A stretch of 64,000 nucleotides of DNA, taken from the NCBI RefSeq assembly GCF_900094575.1, contig NZ_FMAE01000002.1:558001-622000 (forward strand), in the 5' to 3' direction. The notes below the pieces were generated by a model. It did no database searches, was not told where the DNA came from, and saw nothing but the letters and a program-made list of their open reading frames with translations. The DNA is from Bradyrhizobium yuanmingense. GTDB lineage: Bacteria > Pseudomonadota > Alphaproteobacteria > Rhizobiales > Xanthobacteraceae. Positions 37,673-46,889 of this stretch are shown here, piece after piece. Both the position numbers and the translations under genes were made by a program. Numbering within the stretch: the first letter of the stretch is position 1; the number at the start of each line of letters is the position of its first letter.

Positions 37673-38068
37673 TTGACCCCGTAGACATTCAATGGACGAT
37701 TCGAATTCAAACCCGCCCTAAATACCGGCTAGTTGCGCGTTCGTCCGTCGCTCCGCCGCAACAGTCGCCGACAATCTCCGCGAGCGCGGGAATCGCGCGA
37801 TTGCCAGTGCCGCATCGCGCAACGACACAATCGGCATTTTCATTTCGTCTCAAATACTTAGCTGCCGACGCGATGGTCGGCCTGATCGCCCAAGACAGGG
37901 GGCGCCCTGGGTCAGACCGCGCGTTGACGCTCGGACCTCCCTGCGTCAAGGTGACCAAAAGCAAAAAGCACCGCCGAAGGTCGCGTCATCTTTCGTCTCG
38001 AAAGACTACAACTTCCTCACCGAAAGCGGTGCCGGCACCGGCATGCGTGAGCAGCAGCGGAGTAGCGC
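37673..38068. other. Intergenic region with two dyads upstream of the amidase gene
   Basis: A divergent promoter region of 396 bases. TCTTTCG-TCT-CGAAAGA (37989-38005) is a perfect 7-base dyad and CGGTGCCGGCACCG (38027-38040) a perfect 14-base palindrome. Both lie within 80 bases of the amidase start. I see no gene here. Confidence 0.45.
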
Positions 38069-38881
38069 TTGAGGCACCTGCGGAGCGTCATCGTCGGGCT
38101 GGTCGCCTCGATCGTTCTGTCATCGCTTGCATTCGTCACGGCCGGCGAGGCTGCTATCGCGCGCAAGAGTGCGAGACATGAGCCGAAACCCTCACCTTCA
38201 TTCAAGTGCGAGACGCCCAAATTCCGGATCGTCGTGGATGTCGGCCACACGCCGGACTCCTACGGTGCATTGAGCGCACGCAACGATCCGGAGTTCGGCT
38301 TCAACTTCCGCCTCGCACGGCTCATCACGGCCAAGCTCAAGGCCGAGGGCTTTGCCGCAACCCGCCTGCTCGTCACCGACGGCAAGGCACGGCCGAGCCT
38401 GTTCAAGCGCGTCGGCGCTGCAAACGAAGGCCGCGCCGATCTGTTCCTGTCGGTCCATCATGATTCGGTGCCGGACAAGCTGCTCGAGACCTGGGAATTC
38501 GACGGCGCAAAGAGCTATTTCAGCGATCGCTTTTCGGGCCACTCGCTGTTCGTGTCGCGGCAGAATCCGCACTTTGCCGCCAGCCTGATGCTGGCCAGGA
38601 TGATCGGCCGGCAATTGAAGCAGCAGGGCCTGCACTATGCCAGCCAGTACACGCTGCCGGTGATGGGCCGCTACCGGCGCCAGCTGCTCGACAAGGATGT
38701 CGGCGTCTACCGCTATGACGGGCTGGTCGTGCTGTCGCGCACGCGAAGCGCCGCCGTGCTGCTCGAGGCGGGCTCGATCATCAATCGCGACGAGGAAATG
38801 GAGATGAACTCGCCGGAGCGACACGAGGCGGTCGCACAAGCCGTCGCGGCCGCGATGAGGGAGTTTTGCGAGAGACGGTAG
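38069..38881 (+). CDS. N-acetylmuramoyl-L-alanine amidase (Amidase_3)
   Basis: A 270-residue zinc amidase that cuts the peptide from peptidoglycan. A signal peptide or anchor (about 5-28) is followed by the catalytic domain: His60 (VVDVGHTPD), Glu75 (NDPEFGFN), His130 (SVHHDS) and catalytic Glu233 (LLEAGSI). There is no SPOR or LysM domain. The start is a TTG at 38069 with GGAG six bases upstream; no in-frame ATG fits a signal peptide. Exported to the periplasm, probably acting in septal splitting or wall turnover. Confidence 0.85.
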   Translation: MRHLRSVIVGLVASIVLSSLAFVTAGEAAIARKSARHEPKPSPSFKCETPKFRIVVDVGHTPDSYGALSARNDPEFGFNFRLARLITAKLKAEGFAATRLLVTDGKARPSLFKRVGAANEGRADLFLSVHHDSVPDKLLETWEFDGAKSYFSDRFSGHSLFVSRQNPHFAASLMLARMIGRQLKQQGLHYASQYTLPVMGRYRRQLLDKDVGVYRYDGLVVLSRTRSAAVLLEAGSIINRDEEMEMNSPERHEAVAQAVAAAMREFCERR

Positions 38882-38904
38882 TTGGCCCTGCTGGTTCAGC
38901 AGCA

Positions 38905-38982
38905 GTCATGCGAGCGCAGCGAAGCAATCCAGAGTCCTTCCGCAGAGGCAGTCTGGATTGCTTCGCTACGCTCGCAATGACG
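38905..38982. repeat. Inverted repeat, type B (GTCATTGCGAGCG family)
   Basis: GCGAGCGCAGCGAAGCAATC and its complement GATTGCTTCGCTACGCTCGC enclose AGAGTCCTTCCGCAGAGGCA. Three other copies lie at 41554-41633, 60377-60462 and 62592-62671. It sits between the convergent amidase and antiporter genes. Confidence 0.85.
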
Positions 38983-38988
38983 AGGAAG

Positions 38989-40596
38989 CTACAGCGGCCC
39001 GGCTCGATATTCCCTATTCGCCAGGCTCGCCTCCTCCAGATCCAGATCGCGCTCGATCCGCCGCCGCGTCTCGTCGGTGATCTGGCCGTCGCGCAGCAGC
39101 TTGTGGATGAATTTGCGCTCGGCGGCGATCAGGTCGCGGGTCAGAGCGATGCCGGCGGCAGAGATGTCGTGACGGTTGGGATCGAGCGAGTCCGGGAGCT
39201 GGTTGAAGCGGATCTCGTGGCGGGCGCGCAGCAGCCGCATCACCTCGTCGGAAACCTCTTTTTCCGCCGTGAGCGCGTCGAGCGATTTCAGCGCGGCCTC
39301 CAGCGCCTGACGGCGCGCGGCGATCTCCGCTTCGTGCTCGGCGGCATGCTCGTGACGACCGGCTTCGGCAACGCCGAGCCACCGCACGATCGGCGGCAGC
39401 GTCAGGCCGACGCCGATCAGCGTCACGAAGATGACACCGAAGGCGACGAACAGGATCAGGTCGCGATACGGAAACGCCTCGCCATTCGGCAGCGTGAACG
39501 GCAGCGCCAGCGCGGCGGCCAGCGACACCGCGCCGCGCACGCCGGTGAAGGCGAGCACGAATGGCCATTGCCATGGCGGCGAAGGATCGCGCTCGCGCAG
39601 CGACCTGGAGAGCATTCGCGGCAGATAAGTTGCGGGATAGAGCCAGGCAAAACGCGCGATCACGACGATCACCAGGACCAATGCGGTTGCGATGAGAATG
39701 TCGTCGAGCGGAAAAGTCTTTGATTTCTCGTAGAGCGCGCGCATCTGGAAACCGGTGAGCAAGAACAGCATGCCCTCGATCAGGTAGATCACGAGATCCC
39801 AGAAGAAGATGCCTTGCAGGCGCGTCGCCGAGGAGATCAGCAATGGGCCGTTCCAGCTGACATAGAGCCCGCAGGCCACCGTTGCGATCACGCCGGAGCC
39901 GCCGATATGCTCGGGCAGCCAGTACGAGACATAGGGCGTGATCAGCGACAGCGTCAGCTCGACCTGCGGATCTCCAGACCATTTGCGAAGGCGCAAGGAG
40001 AGCCAGCCGACGCCGATGCCGAAGGCGATCTCGCCGGCGACGATGAGGAGGAATTCACCGGCCGCGAGCGGCAGTGAGAAATGGCCGACGAGGATCGCGG
40101 CGAGCGCGAAGCGGTAGAGGATCAGCGCGGTGGCGTCGTTGGCGAGACCTTCGCCTTCGAGCACGACCAGGATGCGGCGCGGCATGTTCAGCCGGCGCGC
40201 GATCGCGAGCGGCGCCACCACATCGGGCGGCGCGACGATGGCCCCGAGCAGGAAGCCGACGGTCCAGGGCAGGCCGATCATGTAGTGTGTGGCGGCCGCC
40301 ACCATCGCCGTGGTGAAGATCACGGCGCCGACCGCGAGCAGCACGATCGGACGCAGGTTCTTCTTGAATTCGCGCCAGCTCATCGCGACGCTGGCCGAGT
40401 AGATCAGTGGTGGCAGCACCACCAGCAGCACCAGCTCCGGCGGCAGCTCCACAGTCGGCATGCCCGGCACGAAAGCGAGGCCGACGCCCGCCAGCATCAG
40501 CAGGATGGCAGGGGCGACGTTGAAGCGTCGCGCGGCCAGTGCCACGCCTGCCAGCACGGCCAGCAGGATGAGAAAGGTCTGAAACTTCGCTTCCAT
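38989..40596 (-). CDS. Na+/H+ antiporter (CPA1/NhaP-like)
   Basis: A 535-residue cation:proton antiporter with about twelve membrane segments followed by a charged cytoplasmic tail (about 425-535) rich in Ala, Glu and Arg. The ion-site region reads APPDVVAPLAIARRL and the late motif TGVRGAVSLAAALALP, both typical of bacterial NhaP/YjcE proteins. The start at ATG 40596 follows the beta-lactamase gene by 46 bases on the same strand. Expected to export Na+ or K+ and help pH balance. Confidence 0.9.
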   Translation of the reverse strand: MEAKFQTFLILLAVLAGVALAARRFNVAPAILLMLAGVGLAFVPGMPTVELPPELVLLVVLPPLIYSASVAMSWREFKKNLRPIVLLAVGAVIFTTAMVAAATHYMIGLPWTVGFLLGAIVAPPDVVAPLAIARRLNMPRRILVVLEGEGLANDATALILYRFALAAILVGHFSLPLAAGEFLLIVAGEIAFGIGVGWLSLRLRKWSGDPQVELTLSLITPYVSYWLPEHIGGSGVIATVACGLYVSWNGPLLISSATRLQGIFFWDLVIYLIEGMLFLLTGFQMRALYEKSKTFPLDDILIATALVLVIVVIARFAWLYPATYLPRMLSRSLRERDPSPPWQWPFVLAFTGVRGAVSLAAALALPFTLPNGEAFPYRDLILFVAFGVIFVTLIGVGLTLPPIVRWLGVAEAGRHEHAAEHEAEIAARRQALEAALKSLDALTAEKEVSDEVMRLLRARHEIRFNQLPDSLDPNRHDISAAGIALTRDLIAAERKFIHKLLRDGQITDETRRRIERDLDLEEASLANREYRAGPL

Positions 40597-40642
40597 GATG
40601 GTCTGTCTTGACCCGGAAGCGACGGCTAGGTCAATGCGCGGC

Positions 40643-41500
40643 TCACGCCAGCCGTTCGGCCACCATCCGCCCAATCCGCGCGAACGCGGATGTGATCTGC
40701 GCCGCGCTCGGCGTGCCGCCTTGGGTATAGGCCGCGATCAGGATCGGCGTATCCGGCTTCGGCCAGGCGACCGCGATGTCGCCCGAGGCGTCCTTGCCGT
40801 TGTTGCCGGTCTTGTCGCCGATCTTCCAGCCTGCCGGGAGTCCGCCACGCAGGCGATTTGCGCCGGTCTTGCAGTTCACCATCCAGTCGGTGAGCAGGGC
40901 CCGCGAAGCAGGCGACAGCGCCTCGCCCGCGACCAGCCGGCGCAAATTTCCCGCCATCGCTGCCGGCGTCGTGGTGTCCCGGGGGTCGCCGGGTTGCGAG
41001 CGGTTGAGCTCGGGCTCGTTGTGGTCGAGCCGCGAGGTGGTATCTCCGAGCGACCGCCAGAATGCGGTCAGCGCGGCGGGGCCGCCGATCCGCGCCAGCA
41101 GCAGATTGGCGCAGGTGTTGTCGCTGAGCTCGACGATGGCCTTGCACATCTCGCCGACCGACATCTTGCCGGCCGCGAGATGTTCCCTCGCCACCGGGGC
41201 GTATTCCAGCAGATCCGCCTGGCCATAGCGGATCATGGCCGCGAGTTGCTCCTCGCCGCGATCGACCCGCGCCAGCACGCTGGCTGCGAGCGAAGCCTTG
41301 AACGTCGAGCACATCACGAACCGTTCGTCGGCGCGCCAGGCAAGCTTCTTGCCGGTTGCGAGATTCTCCGCATAGAGCCCGATCCGCCCGCCGCTCTCGC
41401 GCTCGTAGGATTCGAATTCTGATGGGGCATCCCCGGCGAGCGCAGGGGAGGCGGCCAACCAGGCGAATGAGGCGAGCAGGGAGCGGCGGTCGACAAGCAT
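40643..41500 (-). CDS. bla: Class A beta-lactamase
   Basis: A 285-residue serine beta-lactamase. The N-terminus DRRSLLASFAWLAASPALAG resembles a Tat or Sec signal. All catalytic motifs are present: Ser65-x-x-Lys68 (STFK), Ser126-Asp-Asn (SDN), Glu162-x-x-x-Asn166 (EPELN) and Lys230-Thr-Gly (KTG). A Cys at 64 precedes the active Ser, as in several environmental class A enzymes. The ATG at 41500 is used; upstream in-frame sequence belongs to the type B repeat. No mobile element or regulator lies nearby, so this is a resident chromosomal gene. Confidence 0.92.
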   Translation of the reverse strand: MLVDRRSLLASFAWLAASPALAGDAPSEFESYERESGGRIGLYAENLATGKKLAWRADERFVMCSTFKASLAASVLARVDRGEEQLAAMIRYGQADLLEYAPVAREHLAAGKMSVGEMCKAIVELSDNTCANLLLARIGGPAALTAFWRSLGDTTSRLDHNEPELNRSQPGDPRDTTTPAAMAGNLRRLVAGEALSPASRALLTDWMVNCKTGANRLRGGLPAGWKIGDKTGNNGKDASGDIAVAWPKPDTPILIAAYTQGGTPSAAQITSAFARIGRMVAERLA

Positions 41501-41553
41501 GGTGATTTCCAGGCGCGCAGGGGTGGGAGATGGAGCGGACGCTGCATCCGCGT

Positions 41554-41633
41554 CGTCATTGCGAGCGCAGCGAAGCAATCCAGACTGTCTCCGCGGTGAG
41601 ATTCTGGATTGCTTCGCTGCGTTCGCAACGACG
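41554..41633. repeat. Inverted repeat, type B
   Basis: CGTCATTGCGAGCGCAGCGA and the complementary arm around GACTGTCTCCGCGGTGAGAT. It lies upstream of the beta-lactamase gene and downstream of the NTF2-like gene. Confidence 0.85.
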
Positions 41634-41683
41634 GAGAATTGGATAGCGAGTGCGTCCGAATTCGGGCAGCAGGACGGCGCCCG

Positions 41684-42058
41684 TCACTCCCTCAAATCAT
41701 ATCGGTACGACTTCGACACGATCTGCCAGCCGTCGGCGAGCTTCATCGCCACGAGATAGTCGGTGAAATAGCGCGGCGGCAGCTGGCAGCGCACCTTGAT
41801 GAAAGCGGTCTTATCGTCCGAGCGGTCGATGGTGACGATGAAGTCCTCGCGCGGCTTGCCTTCGGCCTTGGCCGAGGCGCGCTTGCGCACGCGGTCGAGC
41901 CAGTCCGGCACGGTCAGAACCTGGAGCTCGCCCTTTTCGACCCAGCGCAGATCGGCGGAGGGATGGAAGATGGCGCCGAGCTTGTCGGCGTCGCCCTCGT
42001 AAAGTCCGTCAAAATAGGATTGCACGACGGCTTCGACGCTCGACCGGTCCTGGCTCAT
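41684..42058 (-). CDS. NTF2-like/SnoaL-type nuclear transport factor 2 family protein
   Basis: A 124-residue small protein with the cone-shaped NTF2 fold pattern: VEAVVQSYFDGLYEGDADKLGAIFHPSADL at the start and DYLVAMKLADGWQIVSKSYRYD at the end. Members are often annotated as lumazine-binding-like, but function varies. GGAACGATCC precedes ATG 42058. It is divergent from the GFA gene. Confidence 0.8.
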   Translation of the reverse strand: MSQDRSSVEAVVQSYFDGLYEGDADKLGAIFHPSADLRWVEKGELQVLTVPDWLDRVRKRASAKAEGKPREDFIVTIDRSDDKTAFIKVRCQLPPRYFTDYLVAMKLADGWQIVSKSYRYDLRE

Positions 42059-42152
42059 GGATCGTTCCTTTGCATGATGGCTTCGGGCCAACTTAGTCGT
42101 ACACGTTGAGATGCGCTATGGGTGTGTCAGCGATTTGCGTGAAGGCGTCACG

Positions 42153-42581
42153 ATGACAGAATCAGAAAATTCGAACGCTCGCATTCTTGTCGGCGAATGC
42201 TTTTGCCGCGCCGTGCGCTTCGAGGTGGCCGATGCGTTCGCCTATGCGATGAACTGCCACTGCTCGAACTGCCGGCGCACCACCGGTGCCGCCTTCAAGC
42301 CCTTCGCCGGCATCCGGCAAGACAGGCTTCGTATTGTCAGGGGTGGCGACCTCCGGATGATTTTCGGCGACGACACCACCCATGACGCGCATTGTGGCCG
42401 CTGCGGCTCGCTGCTCTATTCCCGGGTCCGAGAAGGAGAGTGGGTCCACGTCGCCATGGGAACCCTGGTCGATGCCCCCTCCATCCGGCCGAGCGCCCAT
42501 ATTTTCGTCGGCTCGAAGGCGCCCTGGCATGAAATTACGGACGACCTGCCGCAATATCGGGAGCACATCGGGGTTGTCTGA
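42153..42581 (+). CDS. GFA family (glutathione-dependent formaldehyde-activating-like) zinc protein
   Basis: A 142-residue protein of the Gfa/CENP-V fold. The zinc ligands form the standard set: Cys16 and Cys18 (ECFC), Cys35, Cys37 and Cys40 (CHCSNC), Cys81 and Cys84 (CGRC). The ATG at 42153 is chosen; an ATG at 42111 would add an atypical extension. Most members are not proven formaldehyde enzymes, so the name is a family label only. Confidence 0.85.
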   Translation: MTESENSNARILVGECFCRAVRFEVADAFAYAMNCHCSNCRRTTGAAFKPFAGIRQDRLRIVRGGDLRMIFGDDTTHDAHCGRCGSLLYSRVREGEWVHVAMGTLVDAPSIRPSAHIFVGSKAPWHEITDDLPQYREHIGVV

Positions 42582-42763
42582 CGGAACCCGGTCCGCACCG
42601 CCGTCCGTTGGCGAACCGCGACAGCGCTGGCGCGACAAACAAGAGAGGTCGTACGGCCTGCCGTCGGGGTCCGCTTCGTGACCTCCATCACAAGCGCCGG
42701 CGGAGGATGTTGCTAAAGCGGTCCCAAAGGGCCGGACGGCCCGGAACCATCGGAAGTCGTGTC

Positions 42764-44557
42764 ATGCGCAGCTTGCTCAGACTTTGTCCGCTTTTCGTCG
42801 CCCTCGGCCTGATGTTCGGCGCCGGGCCGGCTGTTGCCGGAAAGCGCGTGGCGCTGGTGCTGGCCAATTCGGCCTATCAGCACGCGCCCTCGCTCGCCAA
42901 TCCCGTCAATGACGGGTCGGTGATGGCCAAGACCCTGAAGGAGGCCGGCTTCGACGTCGTCGACTCCCGGCACGATCTGTCGGCGCTGGAGACACGGCGC
43001 GTGCTGCGCGACTTCGCCGACGCGACCCGCGACGCCGAAATCGCCGTGGTCTACTACGCCGGCCACGGCATCGAGGTGGAGGGCTCGAACTATCTGATCC
43101 CGGTGGATGCCAAGCTCGAGCGGGACACTGACGTCTTTGACGAGGCGCTCTCCCTCGACCGTGTCCTGGTCGCGGTCGAGCCCGCCAAGCAATTGCGTCT
43201 GGTGATCCTCGATGCCTGCCGCGACAATCCGTTCAGCAAGCGGATGAAGCGCACGGTCGCTTCGCGCGGCATCGGCCGCGGCCTCGCCCAGGTCGAGCCG
43301 TCCAGCCCAAACACGCTGATCGCCTATTCGGCCAAGGCCGGCTTCACCGCGCAGGACGGCGACGGTGCCAACAGCCCGTTCACCATCGCGCTGTCGAAGC
43401 ATCTGACGACGCCGGGCCTCGACGTCCGCCGCGCCTTCGGCTTCGTGCGCGACGATGTGCTGAAGTCCACCGGCAACAAGCAAGAGCCGTTCGTCTACGG
43501 CTCGCTGGGTGGCGAGGACGTGCCGCTGGTGCCGGTCAAGCTGGCGCCGGCGGCGCCCGTAGCCAATCCCCAGGCCGATATCCGCCGCGACTACGAGCTC
43601 GCGCTCCAGGTCGGCAACCGGCCGGCGTGGGAAGCCTTCCTCGCCCAGCATCCCGACGGGTTCTATGCCAGCCTCGCCAAGCTCCAGCTCGAGAAGATCG
43701 GCGCGGAGCAGGCGCATGCGGCGGCGATCGCGAAAGCGAAGCAGGCCGAGGCCGAGCGCGACCGCCTCGCTGCGCTCGGCGCGCAGAAGGATGCGCAAGC
43801 CAGGGCCGCGGCCGATGCGAAGGCCGCCGAGCAGGCGCAGCTTGCTGCGCAGAAGGCCAAGGAGCAGGCCCAGCAGCAGGCGGCCGCCGCCGAGCAGCAG
43901 CGCGTCAACCTCGCCGCCACGGCGCCGGGCGTTGCGCCGGGCAACACCACGAGCGCCTCCGGCACCAACGTCGCCGCGCTCACCCCGGCGACCGCGCCGG
44001 CTGACCTCAACCGCTCGGTGCAGAGCGAGCTCGGCCGCGTCGGCTGCTTCTCCGGGCAGGCCGACGGCAATTGGAATACGTCCTCGCAGCGGTCGCTGTC
44101 GCAGTTCAACCGCTATGCCGGCACCAAGCTCGACGTGAAGGTGGCGAGCACCGACGCGCTCGATGCGGTCAAGGCCAAGCCGTCGCGGGTCTGCCCGCTG
44201 GTCTGCGAGCACGGTTTCAAGGCCGAGGGCGACAAGTGCACCAGGATCGTTTGCGGCAACGGCTATGTCCTGAACGACGACAATGAATGCGAGAAGAAGC
44301 GCGCGGCCAAGCCCGCGTCAAAGCCCGCGACCTCGCGGCGCGACGACGGCGAGGACCGCCCCGCACGGCAGCGGGCCGGTGCTGCAGCGGGCGGCTACGG
44401 TGCAGCCGCGGCGGCTGGCGCGGGCCGTGCCTCGAGCGGCAGTGGTCAGATCTTTTGCAACGCTCTGCTCTGCCGGCCGGTCAGGCCCGGTTGCCGCCTC
44501 GTTTATCGCGGCGGCGGCGGCCCCCACGTCGACGCCAATGTCGAGGTCTGCAACTGA
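42764..44557 (+). CDS. Caspase-like (metacaspase, C14) exported protein with coiled coil and Cys-rich tail
   Basis: A 597-residue protein. A signal peptide (about 1-26) precedes a caspase-fold domain (27-250) with the catalytic pair His101 (YYAGHGIEVEG) and Cys152 (LDACRDNPF). A helical linker rich in Ala, Gln and Lys (about 305-385) is a predicted coiled coil. A region at about 420-475 (LGRVGCFSGQADGNWNTSSQ) resembles a peptidoglycan-binding-like domain. The last 130 residues carry many cysteines (CPLVCEHGFK, CTRIVCGNGY, NECEKK, FCNALLCRP, GCRLVY, EVCN). The start at 42764 is chosen for the signal peptide. Function unknown; related proteins are common in Bradyrhizobiaceae. Confidence 0.82.
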   Translation: MRSLLRLCPLFVALGLMFGAGPAVAGKRVALVLANSAYQHAPSLANPVNDGSVMAKTLKEAGFDVVDSRHDLSALETRRVLRDFADATRDAEIAVVYYAGHGIEVEGSNYLIPVDAKLERDTDVFDEALSLDRVLVAVEPAKQLRLVILDACRDNPFSKRMKRTVASRGIGRGLAQVEPSSPNTLIAYSAKAGFTAQDGDGANSPFTIALSKHLTTPGLDVRRAFGFVRDDVLKSTGNKQEPFVYGSLGGEDVPLVPVKLAPAAPVANPQADIRRDYELALQVGNRPAWEAFLAQHPDGFYASLAKLQLEKIGAEQAHAAAIAKAKQAEAERDRLAALGAQKDAQARAAADAKAAEQAQLAAQKAKEQAQQQAAAAEQQRVNLAATAPGVAPGNTTSASGTNVAALTPATAPADLNRSVQSELGRVGCFSGQADGNWNTSSQRSLSQFNRYAGTKLDVKVASTDALDAVKAKPSRVCPLVCEHGFKAEGDKCTRIVCGNGYVLNDDNECEKKRAAKPASKPATSRRDDGEDRPARQRAGAAAGGYGAAAAAGAGRASSGSGQIFCNALLCRPVRPGCRLVYRGGGGPHVDANVEVCN

Positions 44558-44593
44558 AATGGCACGGCTTTCCTGACCACTCGAACAATAACC

Positions 44594-44634
44594 TAAAGCG
44601 CGATGACGATTCATCCTAATCGCATCGCGCTTTA
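44594..44634. repeat. Perfect 12-base inverted repeat between convergent genes
   Basis: TAAAGCGCGATG (44594-44605) pairs with CATCGCGCTTTA (44623-44634). The spacer ACGATTCATCCTAATCG is partly self-complementary. It is a recurring rhizobial element and probably terminates both the caspase-like and prenyl synthase genes. Confidence 0.8.
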
Positions 44635-44636
44635 GC

Positions 44637-45560
44637 TCAGTTCTTCCGCTCGGCCACGAAACGCGCGGCGGACTGCAAAATTGCGGCGCGGTCGCCGAAG
44701 ATCGAGACGGCGCTGTCGGCGCGCGCGAGCAGGTCGCGCACGCGCTGCTTGGCGCCTTCGATCCCGAGCTGGGTCACGAAGGTGGTCTTGCCGAGCGCGG
44801 CATCGGCGCCGGCCGGCTTGCCGAGCGCGGCCGCATCGCCCTCGACGTCGAGCAGATCGTCGGCGATCTGGAAGGCTTCGCCGAGCGCGCGGCCGTAATC
44901 GTCGAGCGCCTGATATTCCGCCTTCGAGGCCTGGCCGAGGATCGCGCCGGCAATGCAGCCGTAGCGCAAGAGCGCGCCGGTCTTCATCTGCTGGATACGG
45001 GCGACGTCGATCGGCTCGTTGCCGCCAAAGCGGCCTTCGCCGGCGAGATCGAGGATCTGGCCACCGACCATGCCGCCGATGCCGGCGCAGCGCGCCAGTG
45101 CACGCGTCAAGAGCAGCCGCACATTGGCGTCGCGATGGACCTCGTCGCGGGTGATGATGTCGAAGGCGAGCGTCAGGAGGCCGTCGCCGGCGAGGATCGC
45201 GGTGGCGTCATCGGTCTGCTTGTGCAGCGTGGGGCGGCCGCGGCGCAGGTCCGAATTGTCCATGGCCGGCAGGTCGTCATGGATCAGCGAATAGCAATGG
45301 ATGCATTCGAGCGCGGCGCCCACGAGCAGGGCCGCCTCGCGCGGCACGCCGAACACGGCGGCGCTCTCGACCACCAGGAACGGCCGCAGGCGCTTGCCGC
45401 CGTTCAGGCTCGAATAGCGCATTGCGTCCATCAGTCGCTTGGGCCGGGCGATTTCGTCATGCAGGATGTCGTCCGACAGCAGGCGCCCGAGCAGGGCTTC
45501 GGTGTCATCAGCGGTCTTGTCCAGACGTTTGGCGAAATCGGACGGGGACGTGCCGGTCAT
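44637..45560 (-). CDS. Polyprenyl (farnesyl/geranylgeranyl) diphosphate synthase
   Basis: A 307-residue trans-prenyltransferase of the IspA group. The first Asp-rich motif is DDLPAMD (Asp96, Asp97, Asp101) and the second is [16 protein letters not shown] binds diphosphate. Two residues between the Asp pairs of the first motif and the bulky residues before it favour farnesyl diphosphate as product, but geranylgeranyl cannot be excluded. The ATG at 45560 gives the usual length. It uses the products of the IspG pathway for quinones, undecaprenyl carriers and hopanoids. Confidence 0.92.
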   Translation of the reverse strand: MTGTSPSDFAKRLDKTADDTEALLGRLLSDDILHDEIARPKRLMDAMRYSSLNGGKRLRPFLVVESAAVFGVPREAALLVGAALECIHCYSLIHDDLPAMDNSDLRRGRPTLHKQTDDATAILAGDGLLTLAFDIITRDEVHRDANVRLLLTRALARCAGIGGMVGGQILDLAGEGRFGGNEPIDVARIQQMKTGALLRYGCIAGAILGQASKAEYQALDDYGRALGEAFQIADDLLDVEGDAAALGKPAGADAALGKTTFVTQLGIEGAKQRVRDLLARADSAVSIFGDRAAILQSAARFVAERKN

Positions 45561-45721
45561 CAAGAAGGGCTCCAGAACTAAAATTCGGCGGGACAATCCT
45601 TTATGCGCCCGCGCCAGTCAATCGTTTGGAAGGCCTAAAAAGTGCTGGAAAAGGCCCGAATTATCACAGACTTAATGCTCCAGCCCGTGGCCGCTCGTCA
45701 GTTCGTGCCGGAAAGGTCGAT

Positions 45722-46396
45722 TTGCGCATCGTCAAAATCCTGCTGGTGGTGCTCGCGCTCGTGGTCCTCGCGCCCTATGTGATCGCGCCGTTCTACCGCA
45801 CCGGCCACCCAGTTTCGACGCTGATGGCCTGGCGCAGCCTGCGGGGCGCGCCGATGCAGCGGGAGTGGATCGATCTCGCTGATATGTCGCCCTCTCTGCC
45901 GCGCGCGGTGGTGGCGGCCGAGGATGCCCATTTCTGCAAGCATCACGGCATCGATTGGGGGGCGCTGCGCGAGGCGATCGACGACGCCAGGGAGGACGGC
46001 ACCGCCTTCCGGGGCGCCTCCACCATCACCCAGCAGGTCGCGAAGAACCTGTTCCTGTGGCAGGGGCGCGACTTCGTTCGCAAGGCGCTCGAATTCCCGC
46101 TGGCGCTTTGGATCGACCTCGTCTTGCCCAAGCAGCGGATTCTCGAAATCTACCTCAACATCGCCGAGCTCGGCCCGCAGGGGCAGTTCGGGGTCGAGGC
46201 GGCCAGCGCCTATGCCTTCGGCAAATCGGCCGAAAGCCTCTCGCCCCGCGAGGCGGCGCTTCTGGCCTCGATCCTGCCGAATCCGGTCAAGCGCAGCGCC
46301 CGGACCCCGGGACCGGGCGTCCGGCGGCTGGCAGCCACCTATATGGCGCGGGGGCAGGCGAGCTCGCTTGCGACCTGTTGGCGGGAAAATCGCTGA
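45722..46396 (+). CDS. mtgA: Monofunctional biosynthetic peptidoglycan transglycosylase
   Basis: A 224-residue glycosyltransferase family 51 enzyme with one N-terminal membrane anchor (about 3-22). The catalytic region is [16 protein letters not shown], followed by [16 protein letters not shown], and no transpeptidase domain is present. The start is a TTG at 45722 with GGAAAGG just upstream; no in-frame ATG lies near the anchor. It polymerises lipid II next to the class A PBP encoded at 7580-9790. It is divergent from the prenyl synthase gene. Confidence 0.9.
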   Translation: MRIVKILLVVLALVVLAPYVIAPFYRTGHPVSTLMAWRSLRGAPMQREWIDLADMSPSLPRAVVAAEDAHFCKHHGIDWGALREAIDDAREDGTAFRGASTITQQVAKNLFLWQGRDFVRKALEFPLALWIDLVLPKQRILEIYLNIAELGPQGQFGVEAASAYAFGKSAESLSPREAALLASILPNPVKRSARTPGPGVRRLAATYMARGQASSLATCWRENR

Positions 46397-46567
46397 TTTT
46401 TGGCCCGTTCCGGGCGCATTTTCCGGCCCAAGAGCCTAGCTTTACGGCCAGCCTTCCTCTATAAGCGCGGCCTTGATCGGCATTCAGCTCGCCTCGTTAT
46501 TTGCGGGTGCTGAGCCGTCCCTTCGCGGACGATGCCCTGATGACACCAATCCCTAGAGGATACTGAA

Positions 46568-46750
46568 ATGGCCGTTCCGAGAAGAAAAACCTCGCCGTCG
46601 CGCCGTGGCATGCGCCGCTCGGCGGACGCCATCAAGAAGCCGACCTATGTGGAAGACAAGGACTCCGGCGAGCTCCGTCGTCCGCACCATCTCGACCTCA
46701 AGACCGGCATGTACAAGGGCCGCCAGGTCCTGAAGAAGAAAGAGTCCTGA
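46568..46750 (+). CDS. rpmF: 50S ribosomal protein L32
   Basis: A 60-residue basic ribosomal protein starting [20 protein letters not shown], with the alphaproteobacterial form of the C-terminus ([18 protein letters not shown]). AGAGGATACTGAA precedes ATG 46568. No zinc-ribbon cysteines are present, as is usual in this class (zinc-free form). Confidence 0.97.
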   Translation: MAVPRRKTSPSRRGMRRSADAIKKPTYVEDKDSGELRRPHHLDLKTGMYKGRQVLKKKES

Positions 46751-46764
46751 AGCCAGGATCTTTC

Positions 46765-46790
46765 TCGGGCGGGAGATCGGACCCGCCCGA
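46765..46790 (+). terminator. Hairpin after rpmF
   Basis: TCGGGCGGG pairs with CCCGCCCGA around an 8-base loop, 15 bases after the rpmF stop. A T-run is missing, so termination may be partial. Confidence 0.6.
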
Positions 46791-46889
46791 TTCGGCCAAC
46801 CCATGAGATAGACGGTGATGGCGGCGGAGCGGATGCTTCGCCGCTGCATTGTTCTGTCCGGATATCTTGATCGAGAAGGCATCAAGCCG

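Noticed and set aside
40643..41500. Acquired antibiotic-resistance gene on a mobile element
   Set aside because: No insertion sequence, integron or transposase is nearby and base composition matches the neighbours, so the beta-lactamase looks resident.
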